Positions 20,769 through 32,601 of a DNA stretch of 64,000 nucleotides are shown in pieces. The position numbers and the translations under genes are program-made. The notes beneath the pieces were generated by a model. That model was not told the DNA's origin. It did no database searches and was given only the letters and a program-made list of their open reading frames with translations. Positions within the stretch are counted from its first letter, which is position 1. Every line of letters starts with the position of its first letter. The stretch is from Ovis canadensis (Eukaryota; Chordata; Mammalia; Artiodactyla; Bovidae), in contig NC_091260.1 in the NCBI RefSeq assembly GCF_042477335.2, positions 44,969,001-45,033,000 on the forward strand, read 5' to 3'.

Positions 20769-21642
20769 TTGTGATGAGACAGAACCGAGAATACACCCGC
20801 CTGACACTAAAGAAGAATGGGGAACACTCTTAACTGTTTTCAACACACACAACTACGGGAGGTGATGGATGTGTTAATTTGGTTATATTAATCATTTCAC
20901 AACAGACTGTATATTAAATCATTATATTGTATTTCTTAAAAAATAAAACAAAAATAAAAATGGGAGCACAGAAAGGCGTTTGAACCAGAGAGAGAAGTTT
21001 CCTCCAGATGAAACAAGTTTCCTCCCTGTTCTCTCCCCCTCCTATGACCCAGTCATTTCCAATACAAACACAATGCAACAAAACCTTGTCAGAACAACAG
21101 TTTCAACACCAATAATACGATAACCAAAATTGCTATAATTTGGGGGCAGTTTTTCCAATCTTAGGTATATCCCACTGGAGAGAAATTGTAAAATTACTGT
21201 CTTTAAAGTCACTTGAAAGAATTCCTCTTTGTGTGGCTATGACACCAGCTTTTACACATTTAGCATCTTTTTTATTCATTTTGGTTCCAATTTTAAAAAT
21301 TATTTTACATAATTATAAACAATTTTTAATGTAGCAAACTTTGTTTTCAAATAAAAATCTACAAATTATATTCAGAGGTGTTTAGCTTCAGCCCAAGTGT
21401 GCTCCATATATACATGGACAGAGAGAGAGAGCCTGGCTTCTCCCTTGGCTACCATCTTCTTCCATCTTTCAGGATTCCATAAAGGAGTCTCATTACATCT
21501 TCTTATTGGTAAAGGACATAATTTGTGATGGAAAAGTGAAATTTCTCCCTTTCCCCTCTCACCATATTGATTTAGATTGAGAAAAATAGAGGGGAAAAAT
21601 AACATAGAGAGTGGATGGAAGAAAAGGGATTCCTTCTCTTAT
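20769..21642. other. No gene recognised
   Basis: AT-rich spacer with an A-rich run at about 20937-20960. Confidence 0.4.
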
Positions 21643-21832
21643 GAGAGCTTCCCTTGTGACTTTGCTGGTAAAGAATCCGCCTGCAATGCAGGAGACATGG
21701 GTTCAATCCCTGGGATGGAAGATCCCCTGGAGAAAGGAAAGGCTACCCATTCCAGTATTCTGGCCTGGAGAATTCTATGGACTGTACAGTCCAAGGGGTG
21801 GCAAACAGTTGGACACGACTGAGTGACTTTCA
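21643..21832 (+). mobile_element. Bov-tA SINE
   Basis: Near-complete: head 'gcttcccttgtgactttgctgg', body 'cctgcaatgcaggagacatgg', tail 'ttggacacgactgagtgact'. Confidence 0.9.
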
Positions 21833-22554
21833 CTCAAGAATGAAGGGACTTAATTTTGATTCATAAATGGTAGCATTCAGATAAATAAATTCTACTTTCC
21901 TGGTTTCCTACCAATAGCTGTGAAAAGATACTCTCTTGATCTCCTATTGGTTATGGTTATTTTTAGGTCTGTGACAAGATGTTTTAGAAAATAGAGAAAA
22001 TATTTTAAACATAGCTAATGGTAATTCATAAAATCTATTCTTAACCACTCTAGAGATCATTGGATCTGGAAATGTAAAGACGTGAGATTTCAAAATGCGT
22101 TTCACTGCCTAAAATGAAACTTTATTCTCCAACATCGCTAAAACCTCAGTGTCATTCAGAATTTGAAACTGCTCTGACTGCTGTCTCCAGATCACATCCT
22201 GGAAGATGAATGTTTCTGACTGACTTATAACAGAAACAGTGCAGAACATTGTTTGTTTGCTTAGATATTATTCATCCTGTACCCCATTCCCAGCTGTCCC
22301 CCTCAAAAGAAGTTCATTCATACCTCCCCAGGTGGACTTACCTTCCACCTTTGCACTGTTAAGTCAGTGGCTGCAGCTGCCAACAGCAGGGCCTGATTGG
22401 TTAATGGAAAACAGCAATGGCTTTCCCCACTTCCTACCTTGCCCTCCCATTGGGTGGGATGCCAGCTGGGATAGTGTGTAGTCTACTTTGCTATTTAAAG
22501 TGTGGTCAGCAGAAGGAGCTCCGCAGGCATCACCTGGCAGATTTACTCCAGATT
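21833..22554. other. Spacer with a short MER5-like piece
   Basis: No gene seen. About 22495-22535 ('aagtgtggtcagcagaagg...gcatcacctggca') resembles the end of MER5-type hAT elements. Confidence 0.4.
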
Positions 22555-22930
22555 TGTTAGTGCCAGTTCCCACACAGTGAGGCCAAATAAACAGAAATGT
22601 TAGAGTCTGGAGCAGAGAAGGGTTTCTTGCAGGGCCGTGCAAGCAGAAGGGTGGTTCATGCCCTAAGATAACCTGAGCTCCCCAAAAGGTTTAGGCAAAG
22701 CCTAAAAGGTCTCTTTTGAAGGCCAGGTGAGGGGGGCGGGTGTGGAGGCAGTGTCTAGGGTCAGCTTGTGCACAGCCCTCTGACTGGTTGATGGTGAGAT
22801 AGCAGGCGGTTTCACAGCCTATCAGGCCTTAGGCTCCAGGAGGCCTGGGAGTGCGTGCTTCAGATTATCGAGTAGTTAACATTTTCCTTTTGGTGGTGGT
22901 CTTGTGGAAGTTCACATCTGCAAAACAACT
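22555..22930 (-). mobile_element. LTR-like block (old ERV/MaLR type)
   Basis: The minus strand ends TGGCACTAACA and carries 'TGCAAGAAACCCTTCTCTGC' at the place where related copies have a poly-A signal, preceded by a GC-rich U3-like stretch. I recognise the pattern as an old LTR but cannot name the family; the left limit on the minus strand is uncertain. Confidence 0.45.
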
Positions 22931-23021
22931 CAGGACATTTGCATAAAATACTATTATCTAGGAACTTCAGAGAGGAGCTAAAGTAGAGGATATGGGGGAA
23001 GGCTGGTCCTCCACACGGCCA

Positions 23022-23047
23022 CTCCCCCCCCACCACCACCACCACAA
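23022..23047. repeat. Short C-rich/(CCA)n run
   Basis: 'cccccccc' followed by about five 'acc' units. Confidence 0.7.
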
Positions 23048-23110
23048 AGGCCCCATGGGGTCCTGCTCTGTTACCGGTTGACTGAATTCGTTTTTAAAGT
23101 TTTAAAGGTA

Positions 23111-23694
23111 ATGTCTCTGCTTTTGAATATACTATCTAGATTGGTCATAACTTTTCTTCCAAGGAGTAAGCGTCTTTTAATTTCATGGCTGTAGTCACCA
23201 TCTGCAGTCATTTTGGAGCCCCCCAAAATAAAGTCTGACACTGTTTCCACTATTTCCCATGAAGTGATGTATGGATGTGAGAGTTGGACTGTGAAGAAGG
23301 CTGAGTGCCAAAGAATTGATGCTTTTAAACTGTGGTGTTGGAGAAGACTCTTGAGGGTCCCTTGGACTGCAAGGAGATCCAACCAGTCCATTCTGAAGGA
23401 GATCAACCCTGGGATTTCTTTGGAAGGAATGATGCTAAAGCTGAAGCTCCAGTACTTTGGCCACCTCATGCAAAGAGTTGACTCATTGGAAAAGACTCTG
23501 ATGCTGGGAGGGATTGAGGGCAGGAAGAGAAGGGGACGACCAAGGATGAGATGGCTGGATGGCATCATGGACTCAATGGATGTGAGTCTGAGTGAACTCC
23601 GGGAGATGGTGATGGACAGGGAGGGCTGGCATGCTGCGATTCACGGGGTTGCAAAGAGTCTGACACGACTGAGCGACTGAACTGAACTGAACTG
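23111..23694 (+). mobile_element. BovB LINE 3' fragment with 5' inversion
   Basis: The right part (about 23266-23694) is BovB in plus orientation: [12 protein letters not shown]... through RLSD, then a (CTGAA)n tail. The left part (23111 to about 23268) is the preceding BovB segment in minus orientation (SRDIT back to ITSWEI). The two parts meet at a shared ATG, and roughly 45-50 bp of consensus is missing between them. AAAGGTA flanks the whole element (23104-23110 and 23695-23701). This is the classic twin-priming product. Confidence 0.85.
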
Positions 23695-23701
23695 AAAGGT
23701 A

Positions 23702-25620
23702 CCCACAGGTGATTTGTGTTCACTCTGGAGCTGAGAAGCACTCAGATTGTGTGCTGGGAGTTGGAAACAAGTTTCTCGTAAGAGGTCCCAGGGATGCAGA
23801 GGCCAGATGCAGTCATCTGATCCTCAGGTGACAGCTGGGAGAAGCATGGTGCGTTGCAGCTCAGTCTAGGACCGTGGCTCCGGAGAGCGGTCATGCTGCT
23901 CCGATTCCCAGCCAATTAGAGTCAGAGTCAGCTCCTGAGAAGGAGACTGAGGCTTGAACTACCAGTGTCTCTTTCCTCCTTTCCTGGTTCTAAACCTAAG
24001 GACAGTTACATTTTTGTTATTGAGAGTTACTGTGGGATGGGCTAGTCCGTGATATAAACAAATTAAAATCATCTGATTCTTGTCAGACAGATTGACTTAG
24101 AGGGTGGATCGAGGGGCAGATGGCAGGATCTTTATGAATGAATTTTAAAAATTTTTTTAAAAGAGGAAAGCATGAATAGATCTTGAATTTCTGTCAAATG
24201 ATTTTTCTCTTTACCGGTTGAGTTTTTTAATTTTATTCTTTTAGAGCATGGAGTTATACTGAACAATTTGACACTAAGATATACCCAATTTGTTCTTGAT
24301 ATTTTATATATTAAAATATTTTAATATTTTAAAACATTTGCATTATTTTTCATAAATGAGATTGGCTAGTGGCTTCCCTCACGCCCCCTACCCCCAACAA
24401 TATCCTTTTCAGTTTTTGTGTTAAATTTATTCTGGTCTTACAAAACGACTTGGGGAGTGTTCCCTTTCTCCAGGTTTTTGGAAGCTTGTGCAAGCGTAGA
24501 CTTACTTGTTCTTTTAAAGAGCTGGCCTCCCAGAGGGCTAATGCTGAAGGCAATTAGTCCCGGTAAACAACAAGGCTTGAACCCCAGCCCCCCGCTGGTG
24601 CTAGGGTAGGGATTGATGCATTCGAAACTATGAATATCAACATGGCTAATTCTGAAATATCATGAAACATCAAGAATTATAGTCTTATAATACACTTTGT
24701 GACTGAAACAGAATTCCTGCACAGTGAATTCAGCTTTTTTTCAATGAAAAATGTTTTTCTCTTTCAGTAAGAATTGGTTATAATGTTACTGATATTAGAA
24801 AACTCAAATCTATCAAAACTTGGAAAGTGTCATATGTGGAAATTTTAGGCAAATTCAATATTTATTGTTTTCCTGAATACTTTGTTTTTACCATAAAATC
24901 ATAATACTAAAAAGCAATGATTTTTAAAACCAAGCCCTGTAAACCTCTCCCCAGTTCTCTTCACTTTATCCTAGGTGCCAAAACACACACAATTCTCTTC
25001 ACTTTATCCCAGATGCCAAATATTTTCATCTTTTATGTGTCATGATATGAAAACATGAAGAAGTGCTGTCTGAAGTTATAGCACCACTTAGTTATAAGCT
25101 ATAACTGTCACATATTTTCCAAACCTGTTCATGTAATCGTAACCAATCTGACTTAGGGGGAAAAAATGGATGTTTGATATTTTAAAAACCTCATTCATTG
25201 TGTTTTTATGAAAACATTGAATCTCTGCAAGGAGGAATGAATACTTGTATTCCAATAATGCTTTCTGTGATAACTGCTATTACCAAGGTGATAAACTATA
25301 AAATCTCTTTAGACTATAGAAGCATTTAAAAAATACTGCAGTTCATGATTTTAAGAGGCTTTCACTGTTGGACAGAAGCCCTTGAAGGCAACAGTTAACG
25401 TTTAGCTCTGCTACTACCCCTCTTGAGGCTCCATGTGCTGAGATATCCAGCCCTATGAGAATAGCTGAAATCATCGACAATTTTGAAACATTTTCCCCTG
25501 AACTCAGAAAAAGTCAGAAGGTAAATGAGAATCCTAATTGGGACACAGTTTCATCAGAACACTTCCCTTTTTCATCTTTTGTTCTGTCTCTCATATCTTC
25601 CCTCTTTTAGTGTTTCTGCC
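23702..25620. other. No gene recognised
   Basis: 1.9 kb of AT-rich DNA without recognisable repeats or ORFs of interest. A short near-repeat, 'ttctcttcactttatcc', occurs twice near 24957 and 24993. Confidence 0.45.
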
Positions 25621-25744
25621 AGGGCATTCCAGGTGGCTCACTGGTAAAGAATTTGCCTGCTGATTCAGGAGACTTCGGTTCAATTCCTGGGTCAGGAAGA
25701 TTCCCTGGAGGAGGAAATGGCAACCCACTCCAATATCCTTGCCT
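25621..25744 (+). mobile_element. Bov-tA SINE, left part (split by BovB)
   Basis: Head 'gggcattccaggtggctcac' to 'ccactccaatatccttgcct'. It is continued at 27764-27846 after the BovB insertion. Confidence 0.9.
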
Positions 25745-27763
25745 CAGTTTAGTCGCTCAGCCGTGTCTGACTCTCTGCGACCCCATGAATCGCAGCACGC
25801 CAGGCCTCCCTGTCCATCACCATCTCCTGGAGTTCACTCAGACTCATGTCCATTGAGTCAGTGATGCCATCCAGCCATCTCATCTTCTGTCGTCCCCTTC
25901 TCCTCCTGCCCCCAATCTCTCCCAGCATCAGAGTCTTTTCCAATGAGTCAATTCTTCGCATGAGGTGGCCAAAGTACTGGAGTTTCAGCTTTAGCATCAT
26001 TCCTTCCAAAGAAATCCCAGGGTTGATCTCCTTCAGAATGGACTGGTTGGATCTCCTTGCAGTCCAAGGGACCCTCAAGAGTCTTCTCCAACACCACAGT
26101 TCAAAAGCATCAATTCTTCGGCGCTCAGCCTTCTTCACCGTCCAACTCTCACATCCATACATGACCACAGGAAAAACCACAGCCTTGACTAGATGGAACT
26201 TAGTTGGCAAAGTAACGTCTCCGCTTTTGAATATATTATCTAGGTTGGTCATAACTTTTCTTGCAAGGAGTAAGCGTCTTTTAATTTCATGGCTGCAGTC
26301 ACCATCTGCAGTGATTTTGGAGCCCAAAAAAATAAAGTCTGACACTGTTTCTACTGTTTCCCCATCTATTTCCCATGAAGTGATGGGACTGAATACCATG
26401 ATCTTCGTTTTCTGAATGTTGAGCCTGAAGCCAACTTTTTCACTCTCCTCTTTCACTTTCATCAAGAGGCTTTTTAGCTCCTCTTCACTTTCTGCCATAA
26501 AGATGGTGTCATCTGCATATCTGAGGTTATTAATATTTCTCCCGGCAGTCTTGATTCCAGCTTGTGTTTCTTCCAGTTCAGCGTTTCTCCTGATGTACTC
26601 TGCATAGAAGTTAAATAAGCAGGGTGACAATATACAGCCTTTTCCTATTTGGAACCAGTCTGTTGTTCCATGTCCAGTTCTAACTGTTGCTTCCTGACCT
26701 GCATACAGATTTCTCAAGAGGCAGGTCAGGTGGTCTGGTATTCCCAATTCTTTCAGAATTTTCCACAGTTTATTGTGATCGACACAGTCAAAGGCTTTGG
26801 CATAGTCAATAAAGCAGAAATAGATGTTTTTCTGGAACTCTCTTGCTGTTTCCATGATCCAGAGGATGTTGGCAATTTGATCTCTGGTTCCTCTGCCTTT
26901 TCTAAAACCAGCTTGAACATCTGAAAGTTCACGGTTCACATATTGTTGAAGCCTGGCTTGGAGAATTTTGAGCATTACTTTACTAGCATGTGAGATGAGT
27001 GCAACTGTGCAGTAGTTTGAGCATTCTTTTGCATTGCCTTTCTTTGGGATTGGAATGAAAACTGACTTTTTCCAGTCCTGTGGCCACTGCTGAGTTTTCC
27101 AAATTTGCTGGCATATTGAGTGCAGCACTTTCACAGCATCATCTTTCAGGATCTGAAACAGCTCAACTGGAATGCCATCACCTCCACTAGCTTTGTTCAT
27201 AGTGATGCTTTCTAGGGCCCACTTGACTTCACATTCCAGGATGTCTGGCTCTAGACAAGCGATCACACCATCGTGATTATCTGGGTCATGAAGATCTTTT
27301 TTGTACAGTTCTTCTGTGTATTCTTGCCACCTCTTCTTAATATCTTCTGCTTCTGTTAGGTCCAGACCATTTCTGTCCTTTATCAAGCCCATCTTTGCAT
27401 GATATGTTCCCTTGGTATCTCTAATTTTCTTGAAGAGATCTCTAGTCTTTCCCATTCTGTTGTTTTCCTCTATTTCTATGCATTGATCTCTGAAGAAGGC
27501 TTTCTTATTTCTTTTTGCTATTCTTTGGAACTCTGCATTCAGATGCTTATATCTTTCCTTTTCTCCTTTGCTTTTCACCTCTCTTCTTTTCACAGCTATT
27601 TGTAAGGCCTCTCCAGACAGCCATTTTGCTTTTTTGCATTTCTTTTCTATGGGGATGGTTTTGCTCCCTGTCTCCTGTACAATGTCACGAACCTCATTCC
27701 ATAGTTCATCAGGCACTCTATCTATCAGATCTAGACCCTTAAATCTATTTCTCACTTCCACTG
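25745..27763 (-). mobile_element. BovB LINE, 2.0 kb, nested in a Bov-tA SINE
   Basis: Minus-orientation BovB flanked by an 11-bp target duplication, TATCCTTGCCT (25734-25744 and 27764-27774). It is 5'-truncated: the endonuclease region is absent and the element starts at the [11 protein letters not shown] segment. The 3' end shows the 'tcagtttagtcgctcagccg' terminus. Confidence 0.95.
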
Positions 27764-27800
27764 TATCCTTGCCTAGGAAATCTAATGGACAGAGGAGCAT
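25749..27800 (-). pseudogene. BovB reverse transcriptase ORF, 683 codons, truncated
   Basis: An RTE-class reverse transcriptase with no stop or frameshift over 683 codons. The ATG (27798-27800) and first ten codons come from antisense SINE sequence, after which BovB sequence begins ([11 protein letters not shown]). In order: an RT core with [40 protein letters not shown] and the catalytic LRYADDT, then the C-terminal region with [13 protein letters not shown] and the [15 protein letters not shown] basic motif. Family members carry an N-terminal apurinic-type endonuclease that is missing here. Three residues expected before [10 protein letters not shown] are deleted in frame (KG-CILS instead of KG-VCQG-CILS), next to a conserved RT motif, which may inactivate it. 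An insertionally dead but remarkably open copy, probably young. Confidence 0.85.
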
Positions 27801-27846
27801 GGTGGGCTACAGTCCATGGGGTTGCAGAGTCGGATATGACTGAGCA
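27764..27846 (+). mobile_element. Bov-tA SINE, right part (split by BovB)
   Basis: Resumes at 'tatccttgcctaggaaatc' and ends 'gtcggatatgactgagca', followed by a short CA run. Confidence 0.9.
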
Positions 27847-28355
27847 TACACACACACAAACACAGTATCCTCCACCCACCCTTTGCCAAGGGACTCCTTT
27901 TCTCAATGCGATTTTCTTAACCACTGAAAAATGGTCAACAACATAAGCAAATTTTGATAGGCTCAATTTCAAAAGGAAATTCCCACCACAGCATAGATGC
28001 TATTTCCTCATAGATAAGAGTACCAGGTGTGGGGTTAGCAGGACACTGGGAATGGGATCAGGCAAATCTGAGTGAACCTCACTACTTCCAAGGATAAGGA
28101 TCTCGAGGTCTTGGCTTCCTCTCCTTTGGGACTGTAAATGGAGGGACTACATTTGGGCACAGATTTTTAATCTCTTCCTGAGTCAGGAAGAAATACATAG
28201 TTGAGTCTTGGGGCAGTGACAAAGTGGTATAACTGTCCGTCTGGGATGCTGGCTTCCTGTTGTCCTTAAGCTCTTAATAACTCTGTTCTTATGCCATCAA
28301 GGTTGGAGACAGACTGGGATCCAAGGCCCCAGGGCCTGGCCTGTGGCCTCCCATT
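27847..28355. other. No gene recognised
   Basis: Begins with a short (CA)n run; otherwise unremarkable. Confidence 0.4.
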
Positions 28356-28524
28356 CTTTGGCTGCCTTTTCATTTTGTTGATAGTTTCCCTTACTTTACA
28401 AAAGCTTTTTAGTTTAATATAGTTCCATTTGTTTAATTTTGCTTTTTTTCTCCTTGACCGAGGAGACAGATCCACAACACATTGCTAAGACTGATGTCAA
28501 AGAATATATTGCTAATAGGCTGGA
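28356..28524 (-). mobile_element. L1 fragment
   Basis: Antisense L1 ORF2 sequence ('acaaaagctttttagtttaa', 'atccacaacacattgctaag'). It is interrupted on its right by a SINE. Confidence 0.75.
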
Positions 28525-28732
28525 GAAGTGAAGTCACACTCAGTCCTGACGGACTCTTTGCGACCCCATGGACTGTAGCCTACCATGCTCCTCCATCTGT
28601 GGGATTCTCCAGGCAAGAATACTGGAGTGGGTTGCCATTTCCTTCTCCAGGAGATCTTCCCAACCCAGGGATCAAACTCGGGTCTCCTGCATTGCAGGCA
28701 GATGCTTTACCATCTGAGCCACCAGGGAAGCT
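28525..28732 (-). mobile_element. Bov-tA SINE with target duplication
   Basis: A full antisense Bov-tA between two copies of AATAGGCTGGAG (28514-28525 and 28733-28744), a 12-bp target duplication inside L1-derived sequence. Confidence 0.92.
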
Positions 28733-28744
28733 CAATAGGCTGGA

Positions 28745-29334
28745 GGGAGGATTCTAAATGGTGCTAGCCAGCACCGGTGGAGCTTCCCAGAATGGCTGTG
28801 GCCAGCGTCTCTAGCCCCAGGGAAGTCCCAGTTGTCTCCTGCCTCTCCAGGATGCTTCAGGATCAGCAAGTGGGTCTGACCCAGGCATCTTGCAAATTAC
28901 CGCCTCTCATCCAGGACTTGGAGTGTGTGAGGTTTTGTGCGCGCCCTATAAGAGCAGAATCTCTTTCTTTAGCCCTCCAGTTTTCCTGCTGGGAGACTTG
29001 TTAGTGCAGAAACCCTGGCTGGGGAGCCCGATGTGGAGTTTGGCCCCCTCACTCCTTGGGGAGGACCTCTATGATTGTAATTATCCTCCCATTTGTGGGT
29101 TTGCTGGCCCTGGCGTGTGGGTCCTGACATACTTCATCTCCACCCTTTTTATCCATCTTACTGTGGTTCCTTCTATATGCCTTTCATTGTGGAAACTTTT
29201 TTCTATTAGCCTTCAGGTTGTGCTCACGGATAGTAGCTCTGTGAGTAGTTACAATTTTAGTGCATCCATGGGAGGAGGTGAGTTCAGGTCTTCCTACTTC
29301 ATCTTGGCTATCTCCCCCTCCTATGGCCTAAGCT
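28745..29334 (-). mobile_element. L1 5' UTR-like fragment
   Basis: Read on the minus strand it begins GGGGGAGATAGCCAAGATG, the usual L1 5' start, and continues through a 5' UTR-like region with 'cctcccatggatgcac'. It lies near an L1 3' piece in the same orientation with most of the element missing between them, so it may be one internally deleted L1 or two fragments. Confidence 0.6.
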
Positions 29335-29765
29335 TCTATTTGCTGCCACCCTGTAGGGTCTAAACTGTCTTCTTGGATTCTCTTTATTTTCTTAATGTCT
29401 AAAAAATGTCTTTGATGTCTCAGTACATCATGATAAAATATGAGCCACTATAGAAGATTTCCTGAGCATTCAGCTTGGTCTTTCTGGTCTTTAAGTCAAC
29501 CTCATGGGGTCCTGGTGTTGTCCAGCTCCCCAATTAGACTGACTGTGTAAGGAGGATGGGAACCAGGCCTCACTCACTTTTGGGGTGTCCAGGATAAAGC
29601 AGGCACTATATGTCCATTAACCTTTATGTCTGATAATTGAATTTTACTGGACAGAATCAGCCCATTAGGAAAAAAGGCATGATCAATTTATATGCTCAGT
29701 GGAGGAAAACTGTAATCTGTTTCCATCAGTGTTTCTGAAAAGAAGATTAGAAACTAACTAATCAG
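29335..29765. other. No gene recognised
   Basis: Unremarkable spacer. Confidence 0.4.
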
Positions 29766-29970
29766 CAGCAGCTGATGGCTCAGATGGTAAAGAATCTGCC
29801 TGCAATGCAGGAGACCCAGGTTCAGTCCGTGGGTTGGGAAGATCCCTTGGAGAAGGGAATGGCTACCTAGTCCAGTATTCTTGTCTAGAGAGTTCCACAG
29901 ACAGAGGAACCTGGTGGACTACAATCCATGTGGCCACAAAGTCAAACACAACTGAGTGACTAACATACAC
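29766..29970 (+). mobile_element. Bov-tA SINE
   Basis: Body 'cctgcaatgcaggagacccagg' and tail 'aaacacaactgagtgactaac'. The head is altered ('cagctgatggctcagatgg'). Confidence 0.9.
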
Positions 29971-30100
29971 ACATACAAGAATTATAAAATAATTTCATGG
30001 TATATTTGATTTTAAAAGTCAAAATTATCCTTTCACAGCAAGAGCACACTAAAACTCAGCTACTCTTTTTTTTTGGGGGGGGGGCATATATTCTTCACTA

Positions 30101-30305
30101 AGGGCTTCCCTGGTGGTTCAGCAGTAAAGAATCTGCCTGCAATACAGGAGACTCAGGTTCAATCCCTAGATTGGGAAGATCCCCTGAAGAAGGGAATGGC
30201 AACCCACTCCAGTATTCTTGCCTGAAAAATTCCACGGACATGGGAGCCTGGCGGGCTACAGTCCAAGGGGTTGCAAAAGAGTCAGACACGACTCAGCACT
30301 AAACA
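30101..30305 (+). mobile_element. Bov-tA SINE
   Basis: Head 'agggcttccctggtggttcag', tail 'gtcagacacgactcagcact'. It is preceded by a T run and a G run (about 30066-30083). Confidence 0.93.
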
Positions 30306-30334
30306 ATAATATTCTTCACTAGTGGTAAGTTTCT

Positions 30335-30450
30335 ACCTTAAGAAATAACAATAGATACTTACTGAGCACCTTCCTTGTAGTCACCATTTTGAAAAGCACT
30401 TTACTTAGTCACTCTCCGAGGTAGGTACAGACAGTCTGACTTATGCTGGT
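30335..30450 (+). mobile_element. MIR-like fragment
   Basis: 'gatacttactgagcacctt' and 'ccgaggtaggtacagac' in MIR order; heavily diverged. Confidence 0.4.
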
Positions 30451-31324
30451 CTAAGACAATTTTTCAACTTTATGATGGTACAAAAACGACACACATCCGT
30501 AAGAAACCACACTTTGTATTTTGATCTTTTCCTGGGCTAGTGATATGCCCTATGACACTGTCATGATGGTGGGCAGTGGCGGCCACAGCTCCAAATCATG
30601 GGATCACCAGGGTGAACAACTGATACTCTTACAAGCATCCAGTACACACACAACCATTCTGGTTTTCATTTTCAGTACAGCATTCACTAAACTGCACCAG
30701 TTGTTCAACACATTATTATAAACTGGGCTTTGTGTTAGGTGATTTTATTCAACTGTAGGTCTATGTAAGTGTTGACAAGTACAGATTGGCACTTGCCATC
30801 TACCTCTACAAGGATTAAATCAAGAGCTGCTGCAGCTGCTGACCTTCAACACCCTCTGAAAGGAGCGTGGGGGAGAGCAGAAATGAGGCACTCTGTACTG
30901 AGATAGTGGGGAATTGATAGAATAGGTTTTCAGATGGATATTTTCTAGAGCCAATTTTATCAGCCCAATTTTTGTATCTCGTCCTATCTAGAAAAGCACT
31001 AATATTCTTCATGGTGAGGAATTCTCCTCGTGACTAGCAGAAAGCTTCTGCAAAAAAAAAAAAAAACAAACACATGTGCTTGATTGCATGGACTACCCCT
31101 TCACCAAAATTACATATATACTGACCTTCCCCCTACTTCTTTGGAGCAGTTTCTCTGAGCTATCTGAAATACTATCTCCTGAGCCATAGTACTCATTTTG
31201 CCCCAGGTAAAACTTCACTTACAACTCTTAATTTATTTTTTTAAGTCTACAGTGTTCTTGAGCACATTTAAGGTAGGCTGGGCTAGGCTATGATATTTGG
31301 TAGGTGAGATATATTAAATGTATT
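30451..31324. other. No gene recognised
   Basis: Spacer with an A14 run at about 31052-31065. Confidence 0.4.
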
Positions 31325-31604
31325 AAAAAAATTCTTTTTAGCTGTGCTGGGTTTTCATTGCTGTGTGGGCTTTTCTCTACTTAAGGTGAGTGGGGGCTAC
31401 TCTCTAGATGCGGTGCCAGGGCTTTTTGTGGTGGTGCTTTCTCTTGTTGCAGGAGGACAGGCTATAGGCATGCAGTCTTCAGTAATTGTGGCACACAGGC
31501 TTAGTTGCTCTGAGGCATGTGGGATCTTCCTGGACCAGGAATTAAACCCATGTCCCCTGCATTGCAAAGTGGATTCTTAACCACTGGACCACCAGGGAGG
31601 CCCT
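31325..31604 (-). mobile_element. CHR-type artiodactyl SINE
   Basis: Antisense CHR element. The plus strand ends with 'accactggaccaccagggaggccc' (the inverted tRNA-like head). The body has 'cacaggcttagttgctctgaggcatgtgggatctt'-type segments. Confidence 0.85.
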
Positions 31605-32585
31605 TAAATGCATTTTTGACTTGCAATATTTTCAACTTACCATGGGTTCATCAGGATGGGACCCCATCATCAGTCTAGGAAGATCTGTGTTCTTACTGCC
31701 CTTGCTTTACAAGTAAAAAAACCTAAGGTTTTAGAGATAATATTGATACAATTTAGTAAGTGTTGGGACTCACGTTTGCACCCAGATAGTTTGAATCCCA
31801 GAACTCAGGATCTTGTAATTTTGCTCAGTTGCACTTAAAAAAAAAATCTGTTTCCTTTTATAAAGGGATGTTCAAAAGTAGAAAATTAAAATAGGTAGAT
31901 AAGTAGAGAGAGAGGATTAGTGTTTTGCCATCTGCCCGTCTTACCTCTCCTCACTGCCTGAACCAAATACCAGGTTGCTCCTTCTTCCCAGCAGAAGGCT
32001 CCTTGGAAGACCTGAATTCCACTCCTGCCCCAGAACTAACTAGGACTGTGAGCTGAACTTTCTGTAAAAAATCAGACAATTTCTGCCTGGAAGAGATGCC
32101 AAGAGAAGTAGACACCATAAACATTCTAGAGCAGACTTGCCAAGGTGGTAAAAGTTGTGAATAACTGCCCCTAAATGACCTTTCTTCACCAGGCCCTCTA
32201 CTGAAGTTTTCCCAACTCTGTTCCAATCCATACTACAGTCTACCCAACTTTGAAAAATACATGTAGGATGGCCCAATTTCCCCCTATTCTGCCCTTTTTG
32301 GATTTCTGACACCCTAAGAGGCCTGGAGCAAACTTCAGTTTATCTCTTAGCCCAGACACACTTCTTCTTTAGACCTGGAGATGAAGCTAGGTCACAGCCA
32401 CACTTTTCCTACAGAAAGCAGGCTTGAAATTCTGTGGTAGAGGAAGCAGAGCTTCAGGCATCCTCAGCCTTCTTCCAGGAATGCTTTAGGCAGTAGGCAT
32501 TGTCTTAGGACCTCAAGTTGGGTGATCCCTTTTAGCCAGAGCCCTGAATTCACCTTGAACTTACTCCACTGTTTGTGTGGGCTGT
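31605..32585. other. No gene recognised
   Basis: Spacer with short frames only. Confidence 0.4.
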
Positions 32586-32601
32586 CTTGGTGGGGTGTTG
32601 G

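Noticed and set aside
25846-26415. Plus-strand frames such as [14 protein letters not shown]... over BovB copies
   Set aside because: Antisense translation of the BovB RT region. The same peptide recurs opposite every BovB copy in the window.
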